Assembly (NCBI RefSeq): GCF_000761485.1
Contig: NZ_JPMX01000007.1
Coordinates: 1 to 64,000, forward strand
Length of the DNA: 64,000 nucleotides
Source: Modestobacter caceresii
Lineage (GTDB): Bacteria; Actinomycetota; Actinomycetes; Mycobacteriales; Geodermatophilaceae
Reading direction: 5' to 3'
Shown: in pieces, positions 53,433-62,732 of the stretch
Layout: each line of letters starts with the position of its first letter
How positions within the stretch are numbered: position 1 is the stretch's first letter
The notes under the pieces: model-generated
The model's database searches: none
Told to the model about the DNA's origin: nothing
Seen by the model: only the letters and a program-made list of their open reading frames with translations
Program-made: the position numbers and the translations under genes

Positions 53433-54149
53433 GTGGCGACCGGGGAACGGGCTGGGACGGCGGGGACGCGAGCCGGGCTGGACAAGCGGCCGGCGGAGGT
53501 CGCGGCGATGTTCGACCGGGTCGCCGGCCGGTACGACCTGACCAACACGGTGCTCTCCGCCGGGCTGGACGCCGGCTGGCGCCGGGCCACCCGCGAGGCG
53601 CTGGGTGCGCGGCCGGGTGCGACCGTGCTCGACGTCGCGGCCGGGACGGCGGTCTCCACCGTCGAGCTCGCCGCCGGGGGAGTGCACGCGATCGCCTGCG
53701 ACTTCTCCCAGGGCATGCTGCGCGCCGGGGCGTCCCGGCCGGTACCGAAGGTGGCCGGGGACGCGATGGCGCTGCCGCTGGCCGACGAGAGCGTCGACGG
53801 TGTCGTCATCTCCTTCGGGCTGCGCAACGTGGCCGACCCGCAGGCGGCGCTCCGCGAGTTCTCCCGGGTGACCAGGCCCGGCGGCACGCTGGTGGTCTGC
53901 GAGTTCTCCAGCCCGGTGTGGAGGCCGTTCCGCACCGTCTACACCGAGTACCTGATGCGGGCGCTGCCGATGATCGCGCGGGCGGTCAGCAGCAACCCGG
54001 AGGCCTACGTCTACCTGGCCGAGTCCATCCGGGCGTGGCCGCCGCAGCCGGAGCTGGCGCGGTGGCTGCAGGGCGCCGGCTGGGCCGACGTCGCGTGGCG
54101 CGATCTCACCGGCGGCGTCGTCGCCCTGCACCGCGGCACCCGCGTCTAG
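53433..54149 (+). CDS. menG: Demethylmenaquinone methyltransferase MenG (UbiE family)
   Basis: 238 residues; C-methylates demethylmenaquinone. Family elements: [20 protein letters not shown] near 24, SAM motif [16 protein letters not shown] near 67, [13 protein letters not shown] near 125, and [19 protein letters not shown] near 145. Start GTG 53433. A 600-bp stretch without a confident gene follows before nuoA. Confidence 0.95.
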   Translation: MATGERAGTAGTRAGLDKRPAEVAAMFDRVAGRYDLTNTVLSAGLDAGWRRATREALGARPGATVLDVAAGTAVSTVELAAGGVHAIACDFSQGMLRAGASRPVPKVAGDAMALPLADESVDGVVISFGLRNVADPQAALREFSRVTRPGGTLVVCEFSSPVWRPFRTVYTEYLMRALPMIARAVSSNPEAYVYLAESIRAWPPQPELARWLQGAGWADVAWRDLTGGVVALHRGTRV

Positions 54150-54345
54150 GGACGACTGCCCAGGGGGTGCCCACCTCCTGGCGCCCGCGCTCCTGCTGCT
54201 GGTCGCCGCGTCGGTCTCCGCTCGTCGAGTGTCGAGTCGTCGACGCCTCGTGCCCGGCGGAGACGTGCACAGCTCGTCACTCGGCGAGTCCCCGTCCCGG
54301 GCGGAGGGTGTTCCCCGGCCGCCCCGGGAGGAGCAGGCTCCGGGC

Positions 54346-54549
54346 ATGACGATCCCGCCAACCCCCGCGCCCCCGTCGCTGACCGACCCGATCTCCCCGC
54401 CGGCCCCGGATCCCGTCCCGGGACCGGACCCGACCGACCCGATCTCCCCGACCGACCCGATCTCCCCGCCGGCCCCCGCGCCGGTCCCGGGACCGGGCCC
54501 GACCGACCCCACCGCGCCGCCGCCCACATCGGCCCCCGGGCCGCTGTGA
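54346..54549 (+). CDS. Proline-rich repetitive small peptide (doubtful)
   Basis: 67 residues from an ATG at 54346 with GGGAGGAG about 12 bases upstream. Composed of repeats of the type TDPISPPAPDPVPGPDP and TDPISP. No membrane segment, no domain. A terminator 30 bp after the stop fits a real transcript. The opposite strand also reads open with Gly/Ser repeats, so this may be only repetitive non-coding DNA. The rest of the gap from 54150 to 54345 shows no gene. Confidence 0.4.
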   Translation: MTIPPTPAPPSLTDPISPPAPDPVPGPDPTDPISPTDPISPPAPAPVPGPGPTDPTAPPPTSAPGPL

Positions 54550-54580
54550 GCCCACGATCAGCGCTCTGCGCGGCCTGTCA

Positions 54581-54614
54581 GGACCCCCGGTGTGAACTCG
54601 ATCACCGGGGGTCC
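54581..54614 (+). terminator. 12-bp perfect hairpin upstream of the nuo promoter
   Basis: GGACCCCCGGTG at 54581-54592 pairs perfectly with CACCGGGGGTCC at 54603-54614 with a 10-base loop. It insulates the nuo promoter region from the menG side. Confidence 0.85.
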
Positions 54615-54657
54615 TGGTGTTCCGACACCCCTCGGCATAGGCTTCGACCACGAGACT

Positions 54658-54675
54658 TTGTGAACTTGTTCACAA
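54658..54675. promoter_or_regulatory. Perfect Rex operator upstream of nuoA
   Basis: TTGTGAACTTGTTCACAA has perfect 8-bp half-sites around a two-base centre and equals the known actinobacterial Rex operator consensus. It ends 107 bp before the nuoA ATG. In Streptomyces, Rex represses nuo when NADH is low. Confidence 0.92.
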
Positions 54676-54682
54676 GCAGACG

Positions 54683-54696
54683 GTGAACCAGTTCGC
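54683..54696. promoter_or_regulatory. Second, degenerate Rex-like site upstream of nuoA
   Basis: GTGAACCAGTTCGC matches the 14-base core GTGAAC-N2-GTTCAC in 11 of 12 defined positions. It is 23 bp from the first site, about two helical turns, so both could be bound on the same face of the DNA. Confidence 0.55.
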
Positions 54697-54782
54697 AGTC
54701 GTCGGTCCGGTGTCCACGAGCATGGGGAGGTCGTCGCAGTGTCCCGCCCGAAGACGTGCACGCCCCCGGTGGGGGGTGGCTG

Positions 54783-55145
54783 ATGCTGTCGAACTACGTG
54801 CCCTTGGTCGGGCTCTTCGTGCTCGCGGCGGGCTTCGCGCTCTTCTCGGTCACCGCGGCCCCGTTCATCGGCCCGCGCCGCTACAACAGCGCGAAGGTGC
54901 AGGCCTACGAGTGCGGCATCGAGCCGGTCGACCAGCCGCTCACCGGCGGGCGGATCCCGGTCAAGTACTTCCTGACCGCGATGTTGTTCATCGTCTTCGA
55001 CATCGAGATCGTCTTCCTCTACCCGTGGGCGGTCGCCAACGACGCGCTGGGCCTGTGGGGCCTCACCGCGATGGCCGTCTTCATCGGCACCGTCTTCATC
55101 GCCTTCGTCTACGAGTGGCGCCGCGGGGGGCTGGAGTGGGACTGA
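54783..55145 (+). CDS. nuoA: NADH-quinone oxidoreductase subunit A
   Basis: 120 residues, three transmembrane helices (about 6-28, 63-82 and 88-108) with the conserved loop YNSAKVQAYECGIEP and the membrane acidic motif FIVFDIEIVFLYPWA. It is a membrane-arm subunit at the quinone site of complex I. ATG 54783 is chosen by the family N-terminus; a GTG at 54756 is in frame. First gene of the nuo operon. Confidence 0.96.
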   Translation: MLSNYVPLVGLFVLAAGFALFSVTAAPFIGPRRYNSAKVQAYECGIEPVDQPLTGGRIPVKYFLTAMLFIVFDIEIVFLYPWAVANDALGLWGLTAMAVFIGTVFIAFVYEWRRGGLEWD

Positions 55146-55181
55146 CTCGCACCACACCGACCACGGAGAGGGGGCGCTGAC

Positions 55182-55850
55182 ATGGGCCTGGAGGAGAAGC
55201 TCCCCAGCGGCGTCCTGCTGACCAGCGTGGAGAAGCTGGTCAACTGGACCCGCAAGTCCTCGCTGTGGCCGGCCACCTTCGGCCTGGCCTGCTGCGCGAT
55301 CGAGATGATGGCCTCCGGCGCCGGCCGCTACGACCTGGCCCGCTTCGGCATGGAGGTCTTCCGCGCCTCCCCGCGGCAGGCCGACCTGATGATCGTGGCG
55401 GGGCGGGTCAGCCAGAAGATGGCCCCGGTCCTCCGGCAGATCTACGACCAGATGCCCGAGCCGCGCTACGTGCTCGCCATGGGCGTCTGCGCCAGCTCCG
55501 GCGGCATGTTCAACAACTACGCGATCGTGCAGGGCGTCGACCACATCGTCCCGGTGGACATGTACCTGCCGGGCTGCCCGCCGCGGCCGGAGATGCTCAC
55601 CGACGCCATCCTCAAGCTGCACCACAAGATCCAGCACCAGCCGCTGGGCGCCAAGCGTGCCCGGGAGCAGGCCGAGGCCCGGGCCAACGGGACGGCGCCG
55701 GAGCTGCACCTGGCGATGCCCTCCAGCGTCCGGGCCGACCCGGCGGCGCGGCGCGCCTACGAGCAGGCCGCCGCCGAGGGCCGCACCGGTCAGTTCGCCA
55801 TCGAGCAGCGCGGAGGCAACGCCGTCGTCCTGCCCGGAGCGGACCGGTGA
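55182..55850 (+). CDS. nuoB: NADH-quinone oxidoreductase subunit B
   Basis: 222 residues; carries iron-sulfur cluster N2, the last carrier before quinone. Cluster cysteines are in [10 protein letters not shown] (about 37-38), GVCASSGG (about 102) and [10 protein letters not shown] (about 132). A C-terminal tail of about 50 residues beyond the core is Ala/Arg-rich, common in actinobacteria. ATG 55182 after GGAGAGGG. Overlaps nuoC. Confidence 0.97.
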   Translation: MGLEEKLPSGVLLTSVEKLVNWTRKSSLWPATFGLACCAIEMMASGAGRYDLARFGMEVFRASPRQADLMIVAGRVSQKMAPVLRQIYDQMPEPRYVLAMGVCASSGGMFNNYAIVQGVDHIVPVDMYLPGCPPRPEMLTDAILKLHHKIQHQPLGAKRAREQAEARANGTAPELHLAMPSSVRADPAARRAYEQAAAEGRTGQFAIEQRGGNAVVLPGADR

Positions 55851-56566
55851 GCGACGAGGCGGGCTTCGGCGCGGCGACCGAGCCCGGCGGGGGATTCCGC
55901 AAGGGCGCCTTCGGGGTCACCGGCAGCGGCGACACCTCCGGCTTCGGCGGGCTGGTCCGGGTCGAGCCCGGCGGGGCCGTGGCGCTGCACTCCACGGACC
56001 GGCCCTACGGTGGCTGGTTCGACGAGGTCGCCGACGCGCTGACCGACGCGGTCGGCCAGGCCACCTACGCCGCCGCCGTCCACCGGGTCCTGGTCGACCG
56101 GGGTGAGATCACCTGGTTCGTCGCCCGCGAGCACCTGCTCACCCTGGTCCGGGCCCTGCGGGACGACGAGGCGCTGCGCTTCGAGTTGTGCAGCAGCGTC
56201 TCCGGCGTCGACTACGCCGACAGCGGCGGCCCCGCTGTGACGCCGGACCGGCCGCGGCTGCACGTCGTCTACCACCTGACCTCGATGACCTACCGCCGGC
56301 GGATCCGGCTGGAGGTGGCGGTCACCGCCGAGGACCCGCACGTCCCCTCGGTCACCTCCGTCTACCCGACCGCGGACTGGCACGAGCGCGAGACCTGGGA
56401 CATGTTCGGCGTCGTCTTCGACGGCCACCCGGCGCTGACCCGGATCCTCATGCCCGACGACTGGGAGGGTCACCCCCAGCGCAAGGACTACCCCCTGGGT
56501 GGCGTGCCGGTGGAGTACCACGGCGCGCAGATCCCGCCCCCCGACGAGCGGCGGAGCTACCGATGA
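55847..56566 (+). CDS. nuoC: NADH-quinone oxidoreductase subunit C
   Basis: 239 residues, 30-kDa subunit of the peripheral arm. The signature is [20 protein letters not shown] (about 179-198), followed by [17 protein letters not shown]. The first 60 residues are Gly/Phe-rich and variable. GTG start overlaps nuoB by four bases and the stop overlaps nuoD by four. Confidence 0.95.
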   Translation: MSDEAGFGAATEPGGGFRKGAFGVTGSGDTSGFGGLVRVEPGGAVALHSTDRPYGGWFDEVADALTDAVGQATYAAAVHRVLVDRGEITWFVAREHLLTLVRALRDDEALRFELCSSVSGVDYADSGGPAVTPDRPRLHVVYHLTSMTYRRRIRLEVAVTAEDPHVPSVTSVYPTADWHERETWDMFGVVFDGHPALTRILMPDDWEGHPQRKDYPLGGVPVEYHGAQIPPPDERRSYR

Positions 56567-57885
56567 CCACCACCAGCGACCCGTACGCCGGCTCGCGGCA
56601 GACGACCGAGGGCCGGGTCTACACGGTCACCGGCGGCGACTGGGACCAGACCTTCGGCGCCGACACCCAGGGCGACGAGCGGCTCGTGGTCAACATGGGC
56701 CCGCAGCACCCCTCCACGCACGGGGTGCTCCGCCTGGTGCTCGACCTCGAGGGCGAGACGGTCACCCAGGCCCGCGTCGTCATCGGCTACCTGCACACCG
56801 GCATCGAGAAGACGACGGAGTACCGCACCTGGACCCAGGGCACGACCCTGGTCACGCGGATGGACTACCTGGCTCCGCTGTTCAACGAGACCGGCTACTG
56901 CCTGGCCGTGGAGAAGCTGCTCGGCATCGAGGCGCCGCCGCGGGCGCAGACCATCCGGGTGCTGGTCATGGAGCTCAACCGGATCGCCTCGCACCTGGTC
57001 GCGCTGGCCACCTTCGGCATGGAGATGGGCGCGCTCACCGGCATGACCAACGGCTTCCGGGAGCGGGAGCTGGTCCTGGACGTGCTCGAGGAGATCACCG
57101 GGCTGCGGATGAACCACGCCTACGTCCGCCCGGGCGGGCTGGCGCAGGACCTCCCCGAGGGCGCCGTCGAGTCCGTGCGGGAGCTGCTCGCCGTCCTCCC
57201 CGAGCGGGTCGCCGGCACCCATCGGCTGCTCACCGGCCAGCCGATCTGGCAGCGCCGGCTCAAGGACGTCGGCTTCCTCGACCTCACCGGCTGCGTGGCC
57301 CTCGGCGTCACCGGCCCGGTCCTCCGCGCGGCCGGGCTGCCCTGGGACATGCGCAAGGTCGAGCCGTACCTGGGCTACGAGACCTACGACTTCGAGGTGC
57401 CGACGGCGGACACCTGTGACGCGTGGGGCCGCTACCTGGTGCGGATGGGCGAGATCACCGAGTCGATCAAGATCATCGGCCAGGCACTGGACCGGCTCGA
57501 GCCCGGACCGGTGATGGTCGAGGACAAGAAGATCGCCTGGCCGGCGCAGCTCTCCCTGGGCGCCGACGGCATGGGCCAGTCCCTGGATCACGTCCGGCAC
57601 ATCATGGGCCAGTCGATGGAGGCCCTGATCCACCACTTCAAGCTGGTCACCGAGGGCTTCCGGGTGCCGGCCGGCCAGGTCTACACGGCCATCGAGTCCC
57701 CCCGCGGCGAGCTCGGCTACCACGTGGTCAGCGACGGCGGGACCCGCCCGTTCCGGGTGCACGTCCGCGACCCCAGCTTCGTCAACCTGCAGGCCACCGC
57801 GGCGATGAGCGAGGGCGGCATGATCGCCGACGTCATCGCCGCGATCGCCTCGATCGACCCCGTGATGGGGGGAGTGGATCGATGA
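56563..57885 (+). CDS. nuoD: NADH-quinone oxidoreductase subunit D
   Basis: 440 residues, 49-kDa subunit that shapes the quinone pocket with Nuo[20 protein letters not shown] near 44 contains the quinone-binding histidine; [17 protein letters not shown] near 75 and the C-terminal [16 protein letters not shown] near 370 are conserved. ATG start overlapping nuoC. Confidence 0.97.
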   Translation: MTTTSDPYAGSRQTTEGRVYTVTGGDWDQTFGADTQGDERLVVNMGPQHPSTHGVLRLVLDLEGETVTQARVVIGYLHTGIEKTTEYRTWTQGTTLVTRMDYLAPLFNETGYCLAVEKLLGIEAPPRAQTIRVLVMELNRIASHLVALATFGMEMGALTGMTNGFRERELVLDVLEEITGLRMNHAYVRPGGLAQDLPEGAVESVRELLAVLPERVAGTHRLLTGQPIWQRRLKDVGFLDLTGCVALGVTGPVLRAAGLPWDMRKVEPYLGYETYDFEVPTADTCDAWGRYLVRMGEITESIKIIGQALDRLEPGPVMVEDKKIAWPAQLSLGADGMGQSLDHVRHIMGQSMEALIHHFKLVTEGFRVPAGQVYTAIESPRGELGYHVVSDGGTRPFRVHVRDPSFVNLQATAAMSEGGMIADVIAAIASIDPVMGGVDR

Positions 57886-58886
57886 GTGCACTGCCCGGCT
57901 CCTACGAGGGGACGGCGGTCACCGGGCTGGACGCCAGCCCGGTCGAGCCGGCCGCCCCGGACCTGCCGCCGCTGACCGAGCAGACCGAGGCCGAGGCCCG
58001 CGAGCTGATGGCCCGCTACCCGCAGCCGCGGTCGGCGCTGCTGCCGATGCTGCACCTGGTGCAGTCGGTTCAAGGCTACGTCTCGCCCGAGGGCGTGGGG
58101 TTCTGCGCCCGGCTGCTCGGGCTGACCAAGGCCGAGGTGGGCGCGGTCGCGACGTTCTACACGATGTACAAGCGGCACCCGACCGGTGAGCACCTGGTCA
58201 GCGTCTGCACCAACACGCTCTGCGCCGTCCTCGGCGGGCAGCGGATCTACGACGCGATCTCCGCCGACCTCGGCGTGGGCCACGACCAGACCGCCGCCGA
58301 CGGCTCGGTCACCCTGGAGCACGCCGAGTGCCTGGCCGCCTGCGACTACGCGCCGGTGGTCACCGTCGACTACGAGTTCTACGACCAGCAGGACGTCGAG
58401 TCGGCCCGGGCGCTGGTCACCGCGCTGCGGATGGGGGAGAAGCCGCCACCCACCCGCGGGGCGCCGCTGACCGACTTCCGCGGCGTCTCCCGGCAGCTGG
58501 CCGGCTTCTCCCAGCACGCCGACCTGGCCGCCGAGCGGGCCGCGATCGACGCCCCGTCGACCGGTGAGCCGACGCTGGCCGGGGTGCGGCTGGCCGCCGA
58601 GCGCGGCGAGACCGCACCGTCGCTGCAGGGCCCCGAGCCGGAGGCCGCCCCCGAGCCGGACGTCGAGCCCGCGGGCGGGCCGGGCGAGACGGCGTCCGAG
58701 CAGGCAGCCGACACCGCCGTCGCCTCCGCGGACACGCCCGCCGAGCGCGCCGGGGCGGCCCAGCACCACCCGGACACCCCCGAGCCCGCCGGCCGCCAGC
58801 CGGCCGAGCGCGGCCGCGAGGGCACCGACACCCCGCCCACCAGCTCGGGCGCCGGGCAGAACAGCTCGATCGAGCGGGAGACCTGA
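57882..58886 (+). CDS. nuoE: NADH-quinone oxidoreductase subunit E with long acidic tail
   Basis: 334 residues. The thioredoxin-like 2Fe-2S domain (about 35-190) has cluster cysteines in [14 protein letters not shown] (about 108-113) and [12 protein letters not shown] (about 149-153). After residue 215 a tail of about 115 residues follows that is Ala/Glu/Pro/Thr-rich and has no domain. NuoE proteins are normally about 160-250 residues. It accepts electrons with NuoF. ATG start overlaps nuoD. Confidence 0.95.
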   Translation: MSALPGSYEGTAVTGLDASPVEPAAPDLPPLTEQTEAEARELMARYPQPRSALLPMLHLVQSVQGYVSPEGVGFCARLLGLTKAEVGAVATFYTMYKRHPTGEHLVSVCTNTLCAVLGGQRIYDAISADLGVGHDQTAADGSVTLEHAECLAACDYAPVVTVDYEFYDQQDVESARALVTALRMGEKPPPTRGAPLTDFRGVSRQLAGFSQHADLAAERAAIDAPSTGEPTLAGVRLAAERGETAPSLQGPEPEAAPEPDVEPAGGPGETASEQAADTAVASADTPAERAGAAQHHPDTPEPAGRQPAERGREGTDTPPTSSGAGQNSSIERET

Positions 58887-58887
58887 G

Positions 58888-60216
58888 ATGCCCCTGACCC
58901 CCGTCCTCACCGCCCGCTTCGACGCGCCCCGCTCCTGGACGCTGGAGACCTACGAGCGCCTCGACGGCTACCGCGCGCTCCGCTCGGCCCTGGAGATGGC
59001 GCCGGCCGACGTCGTCGGACTGGTCAAGGACTCCGGTCTGCGCGGTCGTGGCGGCGCCGGCTTCCCGACCGGGATGAAGTGGTCCTTCATCCCCCAGCCC
59101 AAGCCGGGGGAGGAGCCCACCGGCCCGGCCGCGGCGCCCAAGTACCTGGTGGTCAACGCCGACGAGGGCGAGCCGGGAACCTGCAAGGACCTCCCGCTGA
59201 TGATGGCCGACCCGCACTCCCTGGTGGAGGGCGTGATCATCACCGCCTACGCGATCCGCTCGCACTTCGCCGTCATCTACGTCCGTGGGGAGGCGGTGCA
59301 CGCCCACCGCCGGCTGATGGCCGCCGTGCAGGAGGCCTACGCAGCCGGCTACCTCGGCAGCGACGTGCTGGGCACGGGCTACGACCTCGAGCTGGTGGTG
59401 CACGCCGGCGCCGGGGCCTACATCTGCGGCGAGGAGACCGCGCTGCTGGACTCCCTGGAGGGCTACCGCGGGCAGCCCCGGCTCAAGCCGCCGTTCCCCG
59501 CCGTCGCCGGCCTCTACGGCTCCCCGACGGTGATCAACAACGTGGAGACGCTGGCCAGCGTGCCGTACGTGGTCCGCGGCGGCGCCGAGTGGTTCAAGAG
59601 CATGGGCCCGGAGAAGTCGCCCGGCCCGAAGATCTACTCGCTGTCCGGCCGGGTCGTGCGCCCGGGCCAGTACGAGGCCCCGATGGGGACGACGATGCGC
59701 GAGCTGCTGGCGATGGCCGGCGGCGTCCGGCCCGGTCACGAGCTGAAGTTCTGGACGCCGGGGGGCTCCTCGACGCCCTACTTCACCGCCGAGCACCTCG
59801 ACGTGCCGCTGGACTTCGACTCGGTCGCCGCGGCCGGCTCGATGCTGGGCACCACCGCGCTGATGGTCTTCGACGAGACCGACTCGATCGTCGAGGCCAC
59901 GCTCCGGTTCACCGAGTTCTACGCGCACGAGAGCTGCGGCAAGTGCACCCCGTGCCGGGAGGGCACCTACTGGCTGGTCCAGATCCTGGAGCGGCTGGTG
60001 CACGGGCAGGGCCGGGCCGCCGACCTGGACCTGCTCACCGACACCTGCGACAACATCCTGGGCCGCTCCTTCTGCGCCCTCGGTGACGGCGCGACCAGCT
60101 GCATCGCCAGCTCACTGAAGTACTTCAAGGACGACTACGTCGCGCTGCTGCCGGCCGAGGAGCAGGCCCGCCTCGGTCGCTCGCTGCGGCTCGAGCCGGT
60201 TGGAGCAGCCCGATGA
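58888..60216 (+). CDS. nuoF: NADH-quinone oxidoreductase subunit F
   Basis: 442 residues; binds NADH, FMN and a 4Fe-4S cluster, the entry point of complex [17 protein letters not shown] near 50 (FMN/NADH), [19 protein letters not shown] near 172, and the cluster ligands in [15 protein letters not shown] (about 351-357) with a fourth cysteine in [12 protein letters not shown] near 397. ATG 58888 one base after the nuoE stop. Confidence 0.97.
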   Translation: MPLTPVLTARFDAPRSWTLETYERLDGYRALRSALEMAPADVVGLVKDSGLRGRGGAGFPTGMKWSFIPQPKPGEEPTGPAAAPKYLVVNADEGEPGTCKDLPLMMADPHSLVEGVIITAYAIRSHFAVIYVRGEAVHAHRRLMAAVQEAYAAGYLGSDVLGTGYDLELVVHAGAGAYICGEETALLDSLEGYRGQPRLKPPFPAVAGLYGSPTVINNVETLASVPYVVRGGAEWFKSMGPEKSPGPKIYSLSGRVVRPGQYEAPMGTTMRELLAMAGGVRPGHELKFWTPGGSSTPYFTAEHLDVPLDFDSVAAAGSMLGTTALMVFDETDSIVEATLRFTEFYAHESCGKCTPCREGTYWLVQILERLVHGQGRAADLDLLTDTCDNILGRSFCALGDGATSCIASSLKYFKDDYVALLPAEEQARLGRSLRLEPVGAAR

Positions 60217-62732
60217 CCCTCACCCCGGCCACCCCCGAGCCCGCGCCGGCGCTGCCGCCGGGCGCGCCCGGCCCGCACACCCCACCCGACGCCGTGCACT
60301 GCACCATCGACGGCTTCCCGGTCGCCGTGCCGAAGGGCACGCTGATCATCCGGGCCGCCGAGCAGATCGGCGTGCAGATCCCGCGGTTCTGCGACCACCC
60401 GCTGCTGGACCCGATCGGCGCATGCCGGCAGTGCCTGGTGGAGGTCGAGGGGCAGCGCAAGCCGGTCGCCTCCTGCACCACCCCGGTGGCCCCGGACATG
60501 GTGGTGCAGACCCAGCTGACCAGCCCGGTCGCGGACAAGGCGCAGCAGGGCACGATGGAGCTGCTGCTGGTCAACCACCCGCTGGACTGCCCGGTCTGCG
60601 ACAAGGGCGGGGAGTGCCCGCTGCAGAACCAGGCGATGACCAACGGGCGGGCCGAGTCCCGGTTCGTCGAGACCAAGCGCACCTATCCCAAGCCGCTGCC
60701 GATCAGCACCCAGGTGCTGCTGGACCGCGAGCGCTGCGTGCTCTGCGCCCGCTGCACCCGGTTCAGCCAGCAGGTGGCCGGCGACCCGTTCATCGAGCTG
60801 TTCGAGCGCGGCGCGCTGGAGCAGGTGGCGATCTACGAGGACGAGCCGTTCGAGTCCTACTTCTCCGGCAACACCACCCAGATCTGCCCGGTCGGCGCGC
60901 TGACCAGCGCCACCTACCGGTTCCGCGCACGCCCGTTCGACCTGCGCAGCGAGCCCAGCGTCTGCGAGCACTGCGCCAGCGGCTGCGCCCAGCGCACCGA
61001 CTACCGGCGCGGCACGGTGACCCGGCGGCTGGCCGGGGAGGACCCGGCGGTCAACCAGGAGTGGAACTGCGACAAGGGCCGCTACGCCTTCCGCTACGCC
61101 AGCAGCAACGAGCGTCTGATGACGCCGCTGGTCCGCCGGGACGGCGAGCTGCAGCCCGCCTCCTGGCCGGAGGCGTGGGCTGCGGCCGCCGAGGGCCTGC
61201 GCGCCGCGCGCGCGGCCGGCGGGGTCGGGGCGCTGCCCGGTGGCCGGCTGACCGTGGAGGACGCCTATGCCTGGGCCGCCTTCGCCCGGGTGGCGCTGGG
61301 CACCAACGACGTCGACGCCCGGGCCCGCGCGCACTCCGCCGAGGAGCTGGACTTCCTGGCCACGCACGTCGCCGGGACCGCGCCCGGGGCCGGCGCGGTG
61401 AGCTACGACGACCTGAGCTCCGCCCAGGCGGTGCTGCTGGTCGGCTTCGAGCCGGAGGAGGAGTCGCCGATCGTCTTCCTGCGGCTGCGCCGGGCGGTCC
61501 GGACGGCGGGCATGCAGGTGTTCGACGTGGCCCCCTTCAGCACCCGCGCCGCGGAGAAGCTGCAGGCCACCGTGCTGCCGACCGTCCCGGGCCAGGAGGC
61601 CCAGCTGCTGCAGGCGCTCGCCGCCAACCCGGTGGACGGCATCCTCGCCGAGGCGGCCGTCGCGCTGTTCCACCCGGGCGCGGTCATCCTGGCCGGCGAG
61701 CGGCTGGCCGAGGTGCCGGGCGGCTTCTCCGCGGTCAGCGCGCTCGCCGCCGAGACGGGCGCCCGGATCGGCTGGGTGCCGCGCCGGGCGGGGGAGCGGG
61801 GCGCGGTCGAGGTGGGCGCGCTTCCGACCCTGCTCCCGGGCGGCCGCACCGTCGCCAGTGCCGCCGACCGGGCCGCCGTCGCACAGCGCTGGGGAGCCGA
61901 CGTGCCGGCGACCCCGGGACGGGACCTCACCGGCATCCTCACCGCCGCCCGGGACGGCGCCCTGGCCGGGCTGCTCGTCGGAGGCGTCGACCCCGCCGAC
62001 CTGCCCGACCCGGTGCTGGCCGAGCGGGCGCTGCAGGCGGCCGGGTTCGTGGTCAGCCTGGAGCTGTTCCCGACCGCGGTCACCGCGCACGCCGACGTCG
62101 TCCTGCCGGTCGCCGCCGCCCCGGAGAAGGCCGGCAGCTACCTGGACTGGGAGGGACGGGTCCGCCCGTTCGACGCGACCCTGCACGGCACCGGCCAGCT
62201 CACCGACGGCCGGGTGCTGCAGGGCCTGGCCGAGCACCTGGGCGTCGACCTGCGGGTCGGGTCGGTGACCGAGGTCCGCGCCCAGCTGACCGCCCTCGGC
62301 GGCGCCGCCCAGGCCCCCGCCGGGACGGGGGTCGAGGTCGCGCCGGCACCGCTGCCGGAGCTGGCCGAGGACGAGGCGGTGCTCGCCTCCTGGCGGCAGC
62401 TGCTCGACGTCGGGACGCTGCAGCGGGAGGAGCCGGCGCTGGCCGGCACCGCCCGGCCCCCGGCCGCCCGGCTGGGCAAGGACGCCGCCCGCCGCCTCGG
62501 CCTGGCCGACGGCGACCCGCTCACCGTCACCGGCCCGGCCGGGGCGGTCACGCTGCCGGTGCAGCTGGTCGAGATGCCCGACGGGGTGGTCTGGCTGCCG
62601 ATGCGGTCGCCGGGCAGCGAGGTCCGCGCCCAGCTCGGCGCCGGCCCCGGCTCCGTCGTCCGGCTGGCGGGTCCGCCGCCCACCCCGGCCGGCGCGACCT
62701 CCGTCTCCAGCCTGCGGGGAGCCCAGGAGTGA
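60213..62732 (+). CDS. nuoG: NADH-quinone oxidoreductase subunit G
   Basis: 839 residues. N-terminal ferredoxin domain with 2Fe-2S ligands ([20 protein letters not shown]), the HxxCxxC motif [19 protein letters not shown], and two 4Fe-4S sets ([21 protein letters not shown]). A further [19 protein letters not shown] motif near 250 resembles the extra N7 cluster. The C-terminal molybdopterin-oxidoreductase-like part (about 300-830) has no visible cofactor site and is Ala-rich. Overlaps nuoF and nuoH by four bases. Confidence 0.96.
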   Translation: MTLTPATPEPAPALPPGAPGPHTPPDAVHCTIDGFPVAVPKGTLIIRAAEQIGVQIPRFCDHPLLDPIGACRQCLVEVEGQRKPVASCTTPVAPDMVVQTQLTSPVADKAQQGTMELLLVNHPLDCPVCDKGGECPLQNQAMTNGRAESRFVETKRTYPKPLPISTQVLLDRERCVLCARCTRFSQQVAGDPFIELFERGALEQVAIYEDEPFESYFSGNTTQICPVGALTSATYRFRARPFDLRSEPSVCEHCASGCAQRTDYRRGTVTRRLAGEDPAVNQEWNCDKGRYAFRYASSNERLMTPLVRRDGELQPASWPEAWAAAAEGLRAARAAGGVGALPGGRLTVEDAYAWAAFARVALGTNDVDARARAHSAEELDFLATHVAGTAPGAGAVSYDDLSSAQAVLLVGFEPEEESPIVFLRLRRAVRTAGMQVFDVAPFSTRAAEKLQATVLPTVPGQEAQLLQALAANPVDGILAEAAVALFHPGAVILAGERLAEVPGGFSAVSALAAETGARIGWVPRRAGERGAVEVGALPTLLPGGRTVASAADRAAVAQRWGADVPATPGRDLTGILTAARDGALAGLLVGGVDPADLPDPVLAERALQAAGFVVSLELFPTAVTAHADVVLPVAAAPEKAGSYLDWEGRVRPFDATLHGTGQLTDGRVLQGLAEHLGVDLRVGSVTEVRAQLTALGGAAQAPAGTGVEVAPAPLPELAEDEAVLASWRQLLDVGTLQREEPALAGTARPPAARLGKDAARRLGLADGDPLTVTGPAGAVTLPVQLVEMPDGVVWLPMRSPGSEVRAQLGAGPGSVVRLAGPPPTPAGATSVSSLRGAQE

